Source: Phycisphaerae bacterium (lineage in GTDB: Bacteria > Planctomycetota > Phycisphaerae > Phycisphaerales > SM1A02). Taken from it: 64,000 nt of DNA. The stretch covers positions 1 to 64,000 of the forward strand of contig PBAY01000040.1 of the NCBI GenBank assembly GCA_002717655.1, given 5' to 3'. Position numbers and translations under genes: made by a program. This document shows, in pieces, positions 37,706-45,793 of this stretch (the first letter of the stretch is position 1; each line of letters starts with the position of its first letter). The notes under the pieces are model-generated. The model was not told where the DNA came from. It worked only from the letters and a program-made list of their open reading frames with translations, and ran no database searches.

Positions 37706-38243
37706 GCAGCCCCGCGAATCCGAGGACCGTCCCATGGGGCATGTTGTGCTTGCAGGTCTTCGGGCAGTTGGAAAGACGACCATCGGCAAGATTCTGGCCT
37801 CCAGCTGCGATCTGGGATTTGTTGATCTGGATGCCCGGGTGTTGTCCAGATTTCCAGAAGCAACGGTCAAGCAGTGCTGGGGGAAGTACGGAGAAGCAGC
37901 TTGGCGTGAAGCCGAGGTCGTTTCATTGCAGGAAGTTCTTTCCGAGCCAGCATGCGTGGTCGCGTTGGGTGGAGGTGTTCCGACGATTCCAGCAGCTCGC
38001 GATCTTCTCGCTACTGAGCACACCGTGGTCTTCTGGCTACAGGCAGCGCCACAGATCCTTGCTGCGAGACTTGCGGCAGAGGAAGGCGATCGACCAAGTC
38101 TGACCGGCCAGTCGCCTGCAGAGGAAATGGCCGAGATCTGTCAGCGGCGAGAGGCGGACTACCTGGCCATCGCTGACCATGTCATTGATGCGGGGCATCA
38201 AGAACCTGAAGCGATCGCGCAGGCGATGAAATCGCTGCTGTAG
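37698..38243 (+). CDS. aroK: Shikimate kinase
   Basis: 181 residues from the ATG at 37698. It phosphorylates shikimate in aromatic amino acid synthesis. The P-loop is G-L-R-A-V-G-K-T-T, the substrate D-x-D is F-V-D-L-D, the L-G-G-G-V-P loop follows, and the lid R-P-S-L-T-G is present. The Walker motif lies 20-odd residues in, so the second ATG at 37734 is an alternative. The overlap with the fur-like gene suggests coupling. Confidence 0.9.
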   Translation: MVEQPRESEDRPMGHVVLAGLRAVGKTTIGKILASSCDLGFVDLDARVLSRFPEATVKQCWGKYGEAAWREAEVVSLQEVLSEPACVVALGGGVPTIPAARDLLATEHTVVFWLQAAPQILAARLAAEEGDRPSLTGQSPAEEMAEICQRREADYLAIADHVIDAGHQEPEAIAQAMKSLL

Positions 38244-38280
38244 AGTCAGGGTTGATCAGAGGCTCGGTGTCAGTCCTGAA

Positions 38281-38424
38281 TCAGGAGCTGGGGGTCAGCT
38301 TGCGACCGAGGCTTCGCTTGCGGTTGATCATCTTGCGACCAGCCTTCGTCTTCATGCGGGCGCGGAATCCGAACATGCGTGCACGCTTGATCTTGCTTGT
38401 TCTTCTGGGGTAGTGCATCGCCAT
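38281..38424 (-). CDS. rpmH: 50S ribosomal protein L34
   Basis: 47 residues, lysine- and arginine-rich: M-H-Y-P-R-R-T-S-K-I-K-R, then F-G-F-R-A-R-M-K-T-K-A-G-R-K-M-I-N-R-K-R. The ATG at 38424 has GGAG about ten bases upstream; the next methionine is at 38418. rnpA, which often follows rpmH, is not here, as the next gene downstream is aroK on the other strand. Confidence 0.93.
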   Translation of the reverse strand: MAMHYPRRTSKIKRARMFGFRARMKTKAGRKMINRKRSLGRKLTPSS

Positions 38425-38512
38425 GGCGAAATAACTCCGTGCCCGGGGAAATCGTCGAATCAGCCTCGCAGGGGTCAAAGACGGAGATGAGCCCTTTGAA
38501 GCCAGATCGAAC

Positions 38513-38541
38513 ATAGTAGCAGGACCAATGGATTCAGCCAA
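38513..38541 (-). promoter_or_regulatory. Probable sigma-70 promoter of rpmH
   Basis: On the minus strand TTGGCT (38541-38536) and TACTAT (38518-38513) are separated by 17 bases. It lies about 90 bases upstream of rpmH, so the leader would be about 80 bases. The boxes match consensus at four of six and five of six positions. Confidence 0.55.
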
Positions 38542-38566
38542 GAGCCTTCAGCTAATACGCTCAGAC

Positions 38567-38595
38567 TTGCCCAAGGCCCGATATGGTTCCATATA
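38567..38595 (+). promoter_or_regulatory. Possible promoter of rnc
   Basis: TTGCCC (38567-38572) and CATATA (38590-38595) lie 17 bases apart, with an ATATGG/CCATAT inverted repeat overlapping the second box at 38581-38594. It lies about 100 bases upstream of rnc. Confidence 0.35.
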
Positions 38596-38698
38596 TAGTG
38601 GGTTGTAGGGCCACATCACGCGGTTGGGCGGGCAGGTGCCCAGATGCCGATATCCGCATTTGGAGGCCATTGAAGGATCTTCTTCGGGAATTTGACAG

Positions 38699-39448
38699 AT
38701 GCCAGAGCCGATGCCAAAGACCATGCTTGAGGCTGCCGAGGGGTTGATCGGGTATCAGTTCAGTGATCACGAGTTGCTGCAACGGTGCCTGACCCACGCT
38801 TCCCTGACGGAAGATCGGTTGATGAGCAATGAGCGGTTGGAGTTTCTCGGAGATGCCGTCCTGGGGATGGTCGTCTGCGACTATCTCTACGAGCAGTTTC
38901 CAGATCTTCTGGAAGGTGAGATGACCAAGGTCAAATCGATGGTCGTCAGCCGACGAGTCTGTGCAGAGTTGGCTCAGGAAATGGGGTTGGCCGAGGCCCT
39001 GATGCTTGGCAAGGGCATGTCGACCCGTGAGGGATTGCCGATGTCCGTCGCTGCGGCAGTGTATGAATCGGTTCTTGGCGCGGTGTATGTTGATGGGGGG
39101 CTCGAAGCGGTCAAGACCCTGATTCTTTCTGGTCTCAAGGACCGCATCCATCATGCGGTCGTTTCAGGTCATCATTCGAATTTCAAATCCGTGCTTCAAC
39201 AGATCGCCCAGCAAGCCTTCAGTCTCACGCCGACCTATTGCCTGCTCGACGAGAAGGGGCCGGATCACGCGAAGTGTTTTGAGATTGCCGTCACGATCGG
39301 CGATCGGCGTTTCGATCCCTGCTGGGGCTCAAGCAAGAAACAAGCCGAGCAGGAAGCAGCGCTCAGTGCGCTGGAAGAGCTTGGATATGCAAGTCGACAT
39401 GAATCGGGTGAGATCCATGTCGACTTGTCTGCGATCTCTGAAGAGTGA
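38699..39448 (+). CDS. rnc: Ribonuclease III
   Basis: 249 residues. The catalytic domain carries N-E-R-L-E-F-L-G-D-A-V-L near residue 45, and the double-stranded RNA-binding domain is at the C-terminus (S-S-K-K-Q-A-E-Q-E-A-A). The family processes rRNA precursors and structured mRNA. Its second acidic motif reads A-A-A-V-Y-E-S-V-L-G-A. Counting back from the invariant glycine keeps the glutamate in register, but the residue in the usual D-x-x-E aspartate position is alanine. It ends adjacent to the converging gene. Confidence 0.93.
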   Translation: MPEPMPKTMLEAAEGLIGYQFSDHELLQRCLTHASLTEDRLMSNERLEFLGDAVLGMVVCDYLYEQFPDLLEGEMTKVKSMVVSRRVCAELAQEMGLAEALMLGKGMSTREGLPMSVAAAVYESVLGAVYVDGGLEAVKTLILSGLKDRIHHAVVSGHHSNFKSVLQQIAQQAFSLTPTYCLLDEKGPDHAKCFEIAVTIGDRRFDPCWGSSKKQAEQEAALSALEELGYASRHESGEIHVDLSAISEE

Positions 39449-40726
39449 CTATTGTGATGGCAGCGTAGTCCCGTTGGCACCATCCACAGCGGTATATCTC
39501 TGCGGCAGCTCCATCAGTCGAATTCCGTTGTCGTCATTGAGTGTCAGCTGACCGGATCCGCCGACTCCATTGGAAGCGGTCAGGACCGGAATGCCTCGTT
39601 GATTGAAGATGCTGATTGCTCCATCGCGTCTTCCTTCGGTCATGCCTGCTACGACAATTGGTACCCCCTGAGCATTGGAAAGATTCAGGGCACCGCCATT
39701 GCTGGAGGCGGCCATGGCGCAAACAGGCTTTTGATTCGGGCCCATCAAGGCCAGCGTCGCACCACGCTTTTCAAGGGTCTGCATGGTGGCCAGCAATGTT
39801 CCACTTTGATCGGAAAGATCAATGCGTCCATTGCCCATGGCATCAGCACGGAGTGAAGCGACGGCCGTTCCATCATCAGCGGCAGCAGAGATTGATCCGC
39901 CACCGGTGTCACGAAGTGTCATGGTCGCTACTGATTCGCCCAGAGTATTGTGCACTTCCACGGTGGGCATGGTCTGGTCGGCTGTTGCAACGGATACGGC
40001 ACCCATCTTGCTGGTCAGGGTGAGCCCGGCCTGTCCATCATCACCGGTGCTGAGCATCAGAGGGACATGGTCGGTGCCGTGGCCCATGCTCAGCATGCCA
40101 CCATGCTGATGACCATGCAGCGTCATTCCATGATGGAGTTGCAGTGAGGCATGGGAAGCCAAGCTGTCCGCTACCAGGCTGGGTTGCCCCTCAAGATCCA
40201 TGAGTGCCATGGTTCCGCCATTGGCCGTTGCGGCGAGATGGGCTCGTGGCTTGCTGGCCTGGAGCAGTTCAATGGCGCCACCAGTTCCAGTGTCATGAAC
40301 TCGAGCTGAACGTCCGCCGTTGTTGTCCCAGATCGCCAGTTCGCCACCGGAATCGGTTGCGAACATGCCTGCGACGGTTTTGGACTGACAGTTCCAGAGC
40401 GCGATATCACCACCATGTTCATTGGACCCGATTCGCAGGGCATTGCAGCCATCGGACTTCCACACATCAAGTCGACCACCGCTGGCATCTCCGGAGGCAG
40501 CCAGAACGATGTTCCCCTTGCTATCGATGATTTCCATCCGCTTGACCCTCAAGAGATCGATGGAAGCCATGTCGGCGGCAGCGGCGCCGAGGAGACCCAG
40601 TGCGGCGATTCCGGCGATCGCCAGAAATCCATGCGCACGTCTCAGCGACCGTTTCGTATCAGTCAACTGGCCTTCAAGTCGCTCGAGTCTTTGTTCAATG
40701 TTTTCAGTGTGGTCGGGAGTTCTCAT
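39449..40726 (-). CDS. Membrane-anchored tandem-repeat beta-solenoid-like protein
   Basis: 425 residues. A charged coiled coil (about residues 1-30) is followed by one transmembrane helix (A-I-A-G-I-A-A-L-G-L-L). The remainder is made of repeated strands of about 20-30 residues with a G-G-x-[LIM]-x-[LIV] core and V-A-x-M or V-L-x-A turns, for example S-N-G-G-A-L-N-L and R-D-G-A-I-S-I. A His-rich stretch is near the middle (H-H-G-M-T-L-H-G-H-Q-H-G-G-M). No enzyme motif. The layout suggests an extracytoplasmic solenoid, held to the membrane. It follows the nitrilase on the same strand. Confidence 0.7.
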   Translation of the reverse strand: MRTPDHTENIEQRLERLEGQLTDTKRSLRRAHGFLAIAGIAALGLLGAAAADMASIDLLRVKRMEIIDSKGNIVLAASGDASGGRLDVWKSDGCNALRIGSNEHGGDIALWNCQSKTVAGMFATDSGGELAIWDNNGGRSARVHDTGTGGAIELLQASKPRAHLAATANGGTMALMDLEGQPSLVADSLASHASLQLHHGMTLHGHQHGGMLSMGHGTDHVPLMLSTGDDGQAGLTLTSKMGAVSVATADQTMPTVEVHNTLGESVATMTLRDTGGGSISAAADDGTAVASLRADAMGNGRIDLSDQSGTLLATMQTLEKRGATLALMGPNQKPVCAMAASSNGGALNLSNAQGVPIVVAGMTEGRRDGAISIFNQRGIPVLTASNGVGGSGQLTLNDDNGIRLMELPQRYTAVDGANGTTLPSQ

Positions 40727-40757
40727 GGGATCTCCTCCTGGTAATCAAATCAAGGGT

Positions 40758-41624
40758 TCAATGGTTGCTTGCATCGGCATTGGTGCTGATGGGGCCATGT
40801 GCTGGTCGAGGTGCGATGGTGCTCCATGCACGTGCATAGAGATCGCTTGGGATGGCGAGATAGCCTGGGTAGTCACGCCGTGCCTGATGAACACGTTCCC
40901 GATCAATGGACACGATGCCAACGGGGTCAGTTGTTTCAAGCAGCACTTCGCCATCGGGGGCCACGGCAATGGAAGGCCCGCCGATCAAGACGCCATCTTC
41001 TGGTACGGGTCGGTTCACGGACAACACATAACAGGCGCCCGTCAAGGCGTTGGCCCGGAAGACGGGATGCCATTTCTGATAGGTGGCCTGCTCCGTTGAG
41101 CGTGGGCCAAGAATGACTTCTGCCCCCTGAGCTGCCAGCAGCAGGGTGCCGGTCGGTCGATTGATGTCACTGCAGATCTGAATTCCCATCGGTACGCCGG
41201 CAATGTCCAGTGGCCGGGGAATCTGGTCGTCTGCGTCATAGTGATCGGCTTCCCAGAAGCCTGGCTCGTCTGGAATATGGATCTTGCTGTAGTGGTGGCA
41301 GCACTCGCCCTGTTCGTTGAAGACCAGGGCGGTATTGCGACGGATGCCGTCATCTCCTCGGATCAAGCTGCCTCCGACCAAGGTGATTCCGACCTCAGCC
41401 GCAGCCTTGGCCTGCATGACGGCTCGGGGTCCATTGGGGGGCTCCGCATCCGAGTCGATGGCATCCTTCGTAGCGGGACACCAGCGATTGCAGCCCAGTT
41501 CGGGCAGTACAGCGACGGTTGCGCCACCTTCGCGAGCTTGCTGCAGCCGTTCCTTGAGCCGGTCGGCAGCATCGTCCGTATAGAAGGTGTCGCTGATCAA
41601 GGCGATGGTGAGTGTTTCTGGCAT
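40758..41624 (-). CDS. Carbon-nitrogen hydrolase (nitrilase superfamily, N-carbamoylputrescine amidase-like)
   Basis: 288 residues. The triad is glutamate in L-P-E-L-G near residue 42, lysine in Y-S-K-I-H-I-P near 115, and cysteine in Q-I-C-S-D-I-N-R-P near 150. These cleave amides or nitriles. The sequence F-W-E-A-D-H-Y is close to N-carbamoylputrescine amidases, but the substrate is uncertain. The start is the ATG at 41624; a longer frame upstream overlaps the divergent neighbour. Confidence 0.9.
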   Translation of the reverse strand: MPETLTIALISDTFYTDDAADRLKERLQQAREGGATVAVLPELGCNRWCPATKDAIDSDAEPPNGPRAVMQAKAAAEVGITLVGGSLIRGDDGIRRNTALVFNEQGECCHHYSKIHIPDEPGFWEADHYDADDQIPRPLDIAGVPMGIQICSDINRPTGTLLLAAQGAEVILGPRSTEQATYQKWHPVFRANALTGACYVLSVNRPVPEDGVLIGGPSIAVAPDGEVLLETTDPVGIVSIDRERVHQARRDYPGYLAIPSDLYARAWSTIAPRPAHGPISTNADASNH

Positions 41625-41696
41625 GCCCAGAGTGTAGCCGGGGACCTGGATCTTCTGGTGCAAACCGGCGATCAGATCCGAAGTGCCCTGTGGCAC

Positions 41697-42440
41697 ATGG
41701 CAGAATCCGGAGCCCATCGTGAATTGAAGCGTCTGGCCGCTCGTTGGTTGCGGGAGCAGTCCTACGTCGCGGTGGGGATGGAAGTCGCGGATGCCACTGG
41801 CCGCTTTCGTGTCGATGTCGCTGGTTGGACGGATCGTCGTACAGGTCAACGTGGACGTGTGACACCTCGTACCGTGGTGGTGGAGTGCAAGCAGAGCCGG
41901 TCTGACTACCTTCGTGATGGTTCCATGGCTTCTGGTCTGTTGGCTCGTCGTGCCGATCTCATCGAGGAGTTGCGTGATCTCGGGGCAAAGCCTGCGGTGC
42001 TCTTCACGCGACGCAACCAGACTCAACCGACGCTGTTCGATCATCAGCCACTGGATCCTCGCAGGCCCGGCCGACAGATCAGGCGATTGCGGTTGGAATT
42101 GGCTGCCATTGAAAGACGCGTCTATCGCGGGGTGAAGTTCGCTCGCCTTGCTCGTTGGCGAGGCGCAACCCATCTCTGGGTTGCTGCGCCGAGCGGGATG
42201 ATCTCACCGGCCGAACTTCCGATGGGCTGGGGTCTGCTTGAAGTCCCACAGGGACCTCTTGAGTATCGAGTGTCTGATGCCATCGCTGCTTCGAGCGTGA
42301 TTCAGGTGCGTCTCAACGCATCGGAATTCAGCCCGACTGCTTCCTTTCAGGACCGTCTGCTGAGAAATATTGCTGTTTCAAACAGCCGATTCGTGGGCGG
42401 GAGGACGGTTCGCCTGAATTCTCAGCAGCTTATGGCCTGA
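41697..42440 (+). CDS. PD-(D/E)XK nuclease-fold protein, MmcB-like
   Basis: 247 residues. The N-terminal half holds a nuclease core: G-R-F-R-V-D-V-A-G-W (aspartate), then V-V-V-E-C-K-Q-S-R-S-D-Y-L (the E-x-K), the arrangement of MmcB, a DNA-repair-associated protein of Caulobacter. The C-terminal 120 residues are not family-typical and contain H-L-W-V-A-A-P-S. I chose the ATG at 41697; a longer frame upstream overlaps the nitrilase. It is not adjacent to a methyltransferase, so a restriction role is unsupported. Confidence 0.72.
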   Translation: MAESGAHRELKRLAARWLREQSYVAVGMEVADATGRFRVDVAGWTDRRTGQRGRVTPRTVVVECKQSRSDYLRDGSMASGLLARRADLIEELRDLGAKPAVLFTRRNQTQPTLFDHQPLDPRRPGRQIRRLRLELAAIERRVYRGVKFARLARWRGATHLWVAAPSGMISPAELPMGWGLLEVPQGPLEYRVSDAIAASSVIQVRLNASEFSPTASFQDRLLRNIAVSNSRFVGGRTVRLNSQQLMA

Positions 42441-42668
42441 TTTTTCTCGACATCAGGAAACTGGAGGTCAGCCTTGAAGGTGCTTGATGGATCTGGTGGA
42501 CGGTTGATCGTTCTGACCATCCTCAGGCTGTACCAGGATGTCGCGTCAATGGTGCCAGCAAGCGAATCATCATTGATGGTGAGCGAGCAAGCTTGCCTGT
42601 CTTGTCACACGTTTCATCGTGTGGCCAGACGGGTATGGCCTTGACTGCATGTCGATGGTGAATTCTGG

Positions 42669-42818
42669 TCAGGGTTGGATGAGATGGATCAGCGCTGGCG
42701 ACCCGGATACCAGCATGAAGCCGATTGTCAGCAGAATTCCGAGCATGATCCAGAAGAGCCAGATCTTGCCTGTGGACCAGAAGGGCCTTCTTGTGATTGA
42801 TTTGAATGTCCCGGACAT
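42669..42818 (-). CDS. Single-span membrane protein of 49 residues
   Basis: A short frame of 49 residues starts at an ATG at 42818 with AAGGGGAG just 5 bases upstream, the strongest ribosome binding site of the region. It has a basic N-terminus (F-K-S-I-T-R-R-P-F-W) and one hydrophobic helix (W-L-F-W-I-M-L-G-I-L-L-T-I-G-F). The CACACG/CGTGTG hairpin at 42606-42623 lies downstream. A 141-residue frame overlaps it in another register but lacks any protein-like character. No homologue is recalled. The flanks 42441-42668 and 42819-43073 hold nothing else recognisable. Confidence 0.65.
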   Translation of the reverse strand: MSGTFKSITRRPFWSTGKIWLFWIMLGILLTIGFMLVSGSPALIHLIQP

Positions 42819-43073
42819 GTGTGCTCCCCTTGCACATGATGGTGGCTCTGATCCGCATTGAATGCATCAAGCGAACCTCGCGTCCTCCTGCGAGATTCGT
42901 GCCACATCCTTCGGGAGTCTTCTTCGCAATACAGGTCTTTAAACGCATCCTGGCACGAGCAGGACTGTTGGTGCTGGTGGACAGCCTGCCATCCCGGCAG
43001 CAGGATGCAGGAAGTGCAGGCCTGCCTCATCCTTCATGTCCGGTTAACGTATCTGCAGCAACAGGAGCATCTC

Positions 43074-43763
43074 ATGCAGGCAGCGATCTTCGATCTGGAT
43101 GGCACATTGGTAGATACCTATGAGGCACACTTCGCCTCGTGGAAGGATGTGTCCAAGCAGATCGGACATGCCCTGACTGAGCAGGAGTTTGCCAGGCAGT
43201 TCGGTCGGCCCAATGATCCGATCATTCGAGAGCTGTTCGAGTTTGCCGGCGTTTCCGTTCCTGACCAGGATGTCATTGACGCGTTGGCGGATGTCAAGGA
43301 AGCCGACTTCCGTGACATCATCTCGGGTGAGTTTCCTGAGATGCCCGGGGCGACGACGCTGCTTCAGTCGCTCCATGATGCCAGTTGGCGTCTGGCTGGC
43401 GGCACCTCTGCACCACAGACGAATGCCGATCTCTTTCGAGAAGAGCTCGGGTGCGGTTCATTGTTCGAAACAATCGTGACCGGTGACGATGTGACGGAAG
43501 GCAAGCCCGACCCGGAGGTCTTTCTGCTGGCGGCCGAACGTCTCGGGGTGGTACCCAATCATTGCGTGGTCATCGAGGATGCGGCGGCTGGAATCGAGGC
43601 TGCTCGTCGTGCTGGAATGGCATCAGTCGGTTTCTGTTCACGAGGCAGAACCCGCGAAGAACTTTCGGCGGCGGATCTGGTGATTGACGACTTGTCCGAA
43701 CTGGGTCCGGAAGTTCTCAGGGAACTGATCTACTCGGCGACTGGTGCCATGGATGATTCATAG
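43074..43763 (+). CDS. HAD-superfamily hydrolase, beta-phosphoglucomutase-like
   Basis: 229 residues. D-L-D-G-T-L-V-D-T at residues of about 7-15 holds the nucleophilic aspartate; G-G-T-S-A-P follows, then the lysine motif G-K-P-D-P-E-V-F, and E-D-A-A-A-G-I-E-A-A. This is a subfamily IA/III phosphatase or mutase; the sugar phosphate is not known. The start is the ATG at 43074 with AGGAG upstream; a longer frame is open to 42858. The last 34 bases overlap the end of the convergent gene. Confidence 0.9.
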   Translation: MQAAIFDLDGTLVDTYEAHFASWKDVSKQIGHALTEQEFARQFGRPNDPIIRELFEFAGVSVPDQDVIDALADVKEADFRDIISGEFPEMPGATTLLQSLHDASWRLAGGTSAPQTNADLFREELGCGSLFETIVTGDDVTEGKPDPEVFLLAAERLGVVPNHCVVIEDAAAGIEAARRAGMASVGFCSRGRTREELSAADLVIDDLSELGPEVLRELIYSATGAMDDS

Positions 43764-45283
43764 AACCGAACCAGATCTTCACGAAGTTTGATCCGAGAAG
43801 GATCATGCAGGTACATCATGTGCCCTGATTCATAGCGTTCCGTCATGACATGCTTGAGGAAGTCAGGTTCAAGTCGCATATGGCGAACGGTGTAGTCCGC
43901 TGCCCAGAAGGGCGTTGCCAGGTCGTAGAGGCCTTCTGCAACGAACACTCGAAGTTCAGGGTTGGCGACCATCGCGCTGGTAAGGCGATTGGAGACGTCC
44001 AGGTATTCATTGCGGGCATTCATGTCCCAGGGGTAGACACGTCCTGAGAGGATTTCATAGGGCACATCGCTTTCGAATCCCAGATCGACACGGACGTAAT
44101 GATTCATCGCGGCGGTATAGGGACCCTGAATCACCGAGTAGGACGGGTCGTAACTCGGGCGGTCTCCTGCTGCATCTGGATCAATGCCTGTGAAGCGACT
44201 ATCGAGCCGTCCCACGGTGAGTCGTTGATTTCGCAGAAGTTCCTTGCGGAAACGTGAGGGATAGATTCGCAGGTTGGCTTGAAGCAGGAATTCTGAACTC
44301 AGTCCGGTGAGATCCGCAAGCCGGCGGGCAATCTCCTGCCTTCGATCATCCGCAAGACTGCTGCTTGAGAACAAGGCCGACAGATACTCATCCTGTCCGA
44401 ATGATTCAGCTTGTGAAATGGTGTCTTCAAGAGATCGGCCATCTGGGCGATGACCGTGGTACCAGGCAGTCGCGGCATAGGTCGGTAGATACAGCACATT
44501 GGCGACATCGTTGCCGGGCGCAAAGTCGGTGGTCTGGAAATCGAGGATCGGCGAAACCAGAATGACGCCATTGATGAAGATTCCATGGCGATCCTGCAGA
44601 AGATCGGCTAGCCGTGCGGCACGGGTGGTGCCATAGGATTCGCCTGCGATGTATTTGGGGCTGAGCCACCGTTCATGTCGGGTGAGGTACAGGCGTATGA
44701 ATTCAGCGACGACCGCGGCATCAGCTTCAAGACCATGAAACTGTCCGTCGTCCTGATCTTCGGCACTACGACTGAAGCCAGTGGTCACTGGATCGATGAA
44801 GACCAGATCCGTGACATCCAGAATGGAGCCGTCATTCTCAACGAGTTCCCATGGGGAAGGCTTGAGTGAACCGGCATCTCCCATGTCGACTCGGACCGGC
44901 CCCCAGGCACCCAGGTGCAACCAGACGGAGGAAGAGCCGGGGCCGCCATTGAAGCAGAACGTGATGGGCCGTTTCGTCGGGTCATCTGCCGCAAGTGTTC
45001 CATCTGGATTGAGGCGTTCGTAGGCAACATGGAAGATGTTGGCACGTACTTCTCCAGCTTCATTCAGAAGTGGCTGCATTCCGGCGGTGGTGCGATAGTC
45101 GATGCGACGTCCATCGATCATCATCGAATCAGTCGTGACGGAGCGATCATCAGCGTCATCACTGGTGGCGGGCAGCGTGGTTCCATCCGTGGGTTCTGGC
45201 GTGGGTCGGTTGTCGTCCTGGGCCATCACGGCAGTGGAAAGGAGGGGCAGCAGGGCGATCATCAGCACATGAACTATCAGCAT
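43730..45283 (-). CDS. Secreted serine carboxypeptidase (peptidase S10)
   Basis: 517 residues with an N-terminal signal peptide (L-M-I-A-L-L-P-L-L-S-T-A-V-M-A). The S10 fold is clear: F-C-F-N-G-G-P-G-S-S-S, then the nucleophile in G-E-S-Y-G-T near residue 216, aspartate in Y-D-L-A-T-P-F near 453 and histidine in S-G-H-M-M-Y near 487. These enzymes remove C-terminal residues from peptides in an acidic environment; this one is exported. It is divergent from the TerB-like gene. Confidence 0.92.
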   Translation of the reverse strand: MLIVHVLMIALLPLLSTAVMAQDDNRPTPEPTDGTTLPATSDDADDRSVTTDSMMIDGRRIDYRTTAGMQPLLNEAGEVRANIFHVAYERLNPDGTLAADDPTKRPITFCFNGGPGSSSVWLHLGAWGPVRVDMGDAGSLKPSPWELVENDGSILDVTDLVFIDPVTTGFSRSAEDQDDGQFHGLEADAAVVAEFIRLYLTRHERWLSPKYIAGESYGTTRAARLADLLQDRHGIFINGVILVSPILDFQTTDFAPGNDVANVLYLPTYAATAWYHGHRPDGRSLEDTISQAESFGQDEYLSALFSSSSLADDRRQEIARRLADLTGLSSEFLLQANLRIYPSRFRKELLRNQRLTVGRLDSRFTGIDPDAAGDRPSYDPSYSVIQGPYTAAMNHYVRVDLGFESDVPYEILSGRVYPWDMNARNEYLDVSNRLTSAMVANPELRVFVAEGLYDLATPFWAADYTVRHMRLEPDFLKHVMTERYESGHMMYLHDPSRIKLREDLVRFYESSMAPVAE

Positions 45284-45361
45284 GGGGGGCTCCTGAGTGA
45301 TCAGAATCCTACCTTCTCGTTGCTTTGGGGGTGATCGCGGATCAGCTACAATCGTTGTTCC

Positions 45362-45793
45362 ATGTCAGATGAGGCCATGAAGACTGAAATCAAGCTTGCA
45401 ACGACCTGGTTTCTCGCCGCGAGAACCATGGCCGTCGCGGATGGCAATGTGCCGAAGGTGAAGGAGGCGGCGGCCGGGTTGTATGCCCGTGCCATTCTGG
45501 AGCTTTCCGAGCAGGTCTGCGTCGAAGCGAAGCAGAAGCACAACATCGGCGATCTGCGGGTCGAGGACTGCCTGGCTTCGGTGCGCACACTTCCAAGGGA
45601 ACTGGGTGAGAAGATCATGACGGGTGTCATGATGATCGCCTACGCCAATCGTGAGATGCATCCGCTTGAAGTTCGCTGGGCGTCGATGCTGGCTTCCGCC
45701 ATCGAACTCTCTGAAGAGGACTTTCAGCGATGTTGTGTCGGGGCGAGAGTCATCGCCACCATGCTCAATCCATCCAGCGAGGAGTCAGCGTGA
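45362..45793 (+). CDS. TerB-like helical protein
   Basis: 143 residues, all helical. Two motif pairs resemble the TerB/DjlA N-domain: M-A-V-A-D-G-N-V-P near residue 25 and M-I-A-Y-A-N-R-E-M-H-P-L-E with E-L-S-E-E-D-F near 95-120; the second aspartate is asparagine. TerB domains bind metal and act in stress and phage-related systems, but many have no known role. The stop overlaps the next start by 1 base. Confidence 0.6.
   Translation: MSDEAMKTEIKLATTWFLAARTMAVADGNVPKVKEAAAGLYARAILELSEQVCVEAKQKHNIGDLRVEDCLASVRTLPRELGEKIMTGVMMIAYANREMHPLEVRWASMLASAIELSEEDFQRCCVGARVIATMLNPSSEESA

Noticed and set aside
41697-42440. Restriction endonuclease
   Set aside because: The PD-(D/E)XK core fits MmcB-like repair proteins and no methyltransferase is adjacent.
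42523-42948. Open frame of 141 residues on the minus strand over the small membrane gene
   Set aside because: It has low-complexity charged sequence without any domain; the 49-residue frame has the ribosome binding site and a membrane helix.
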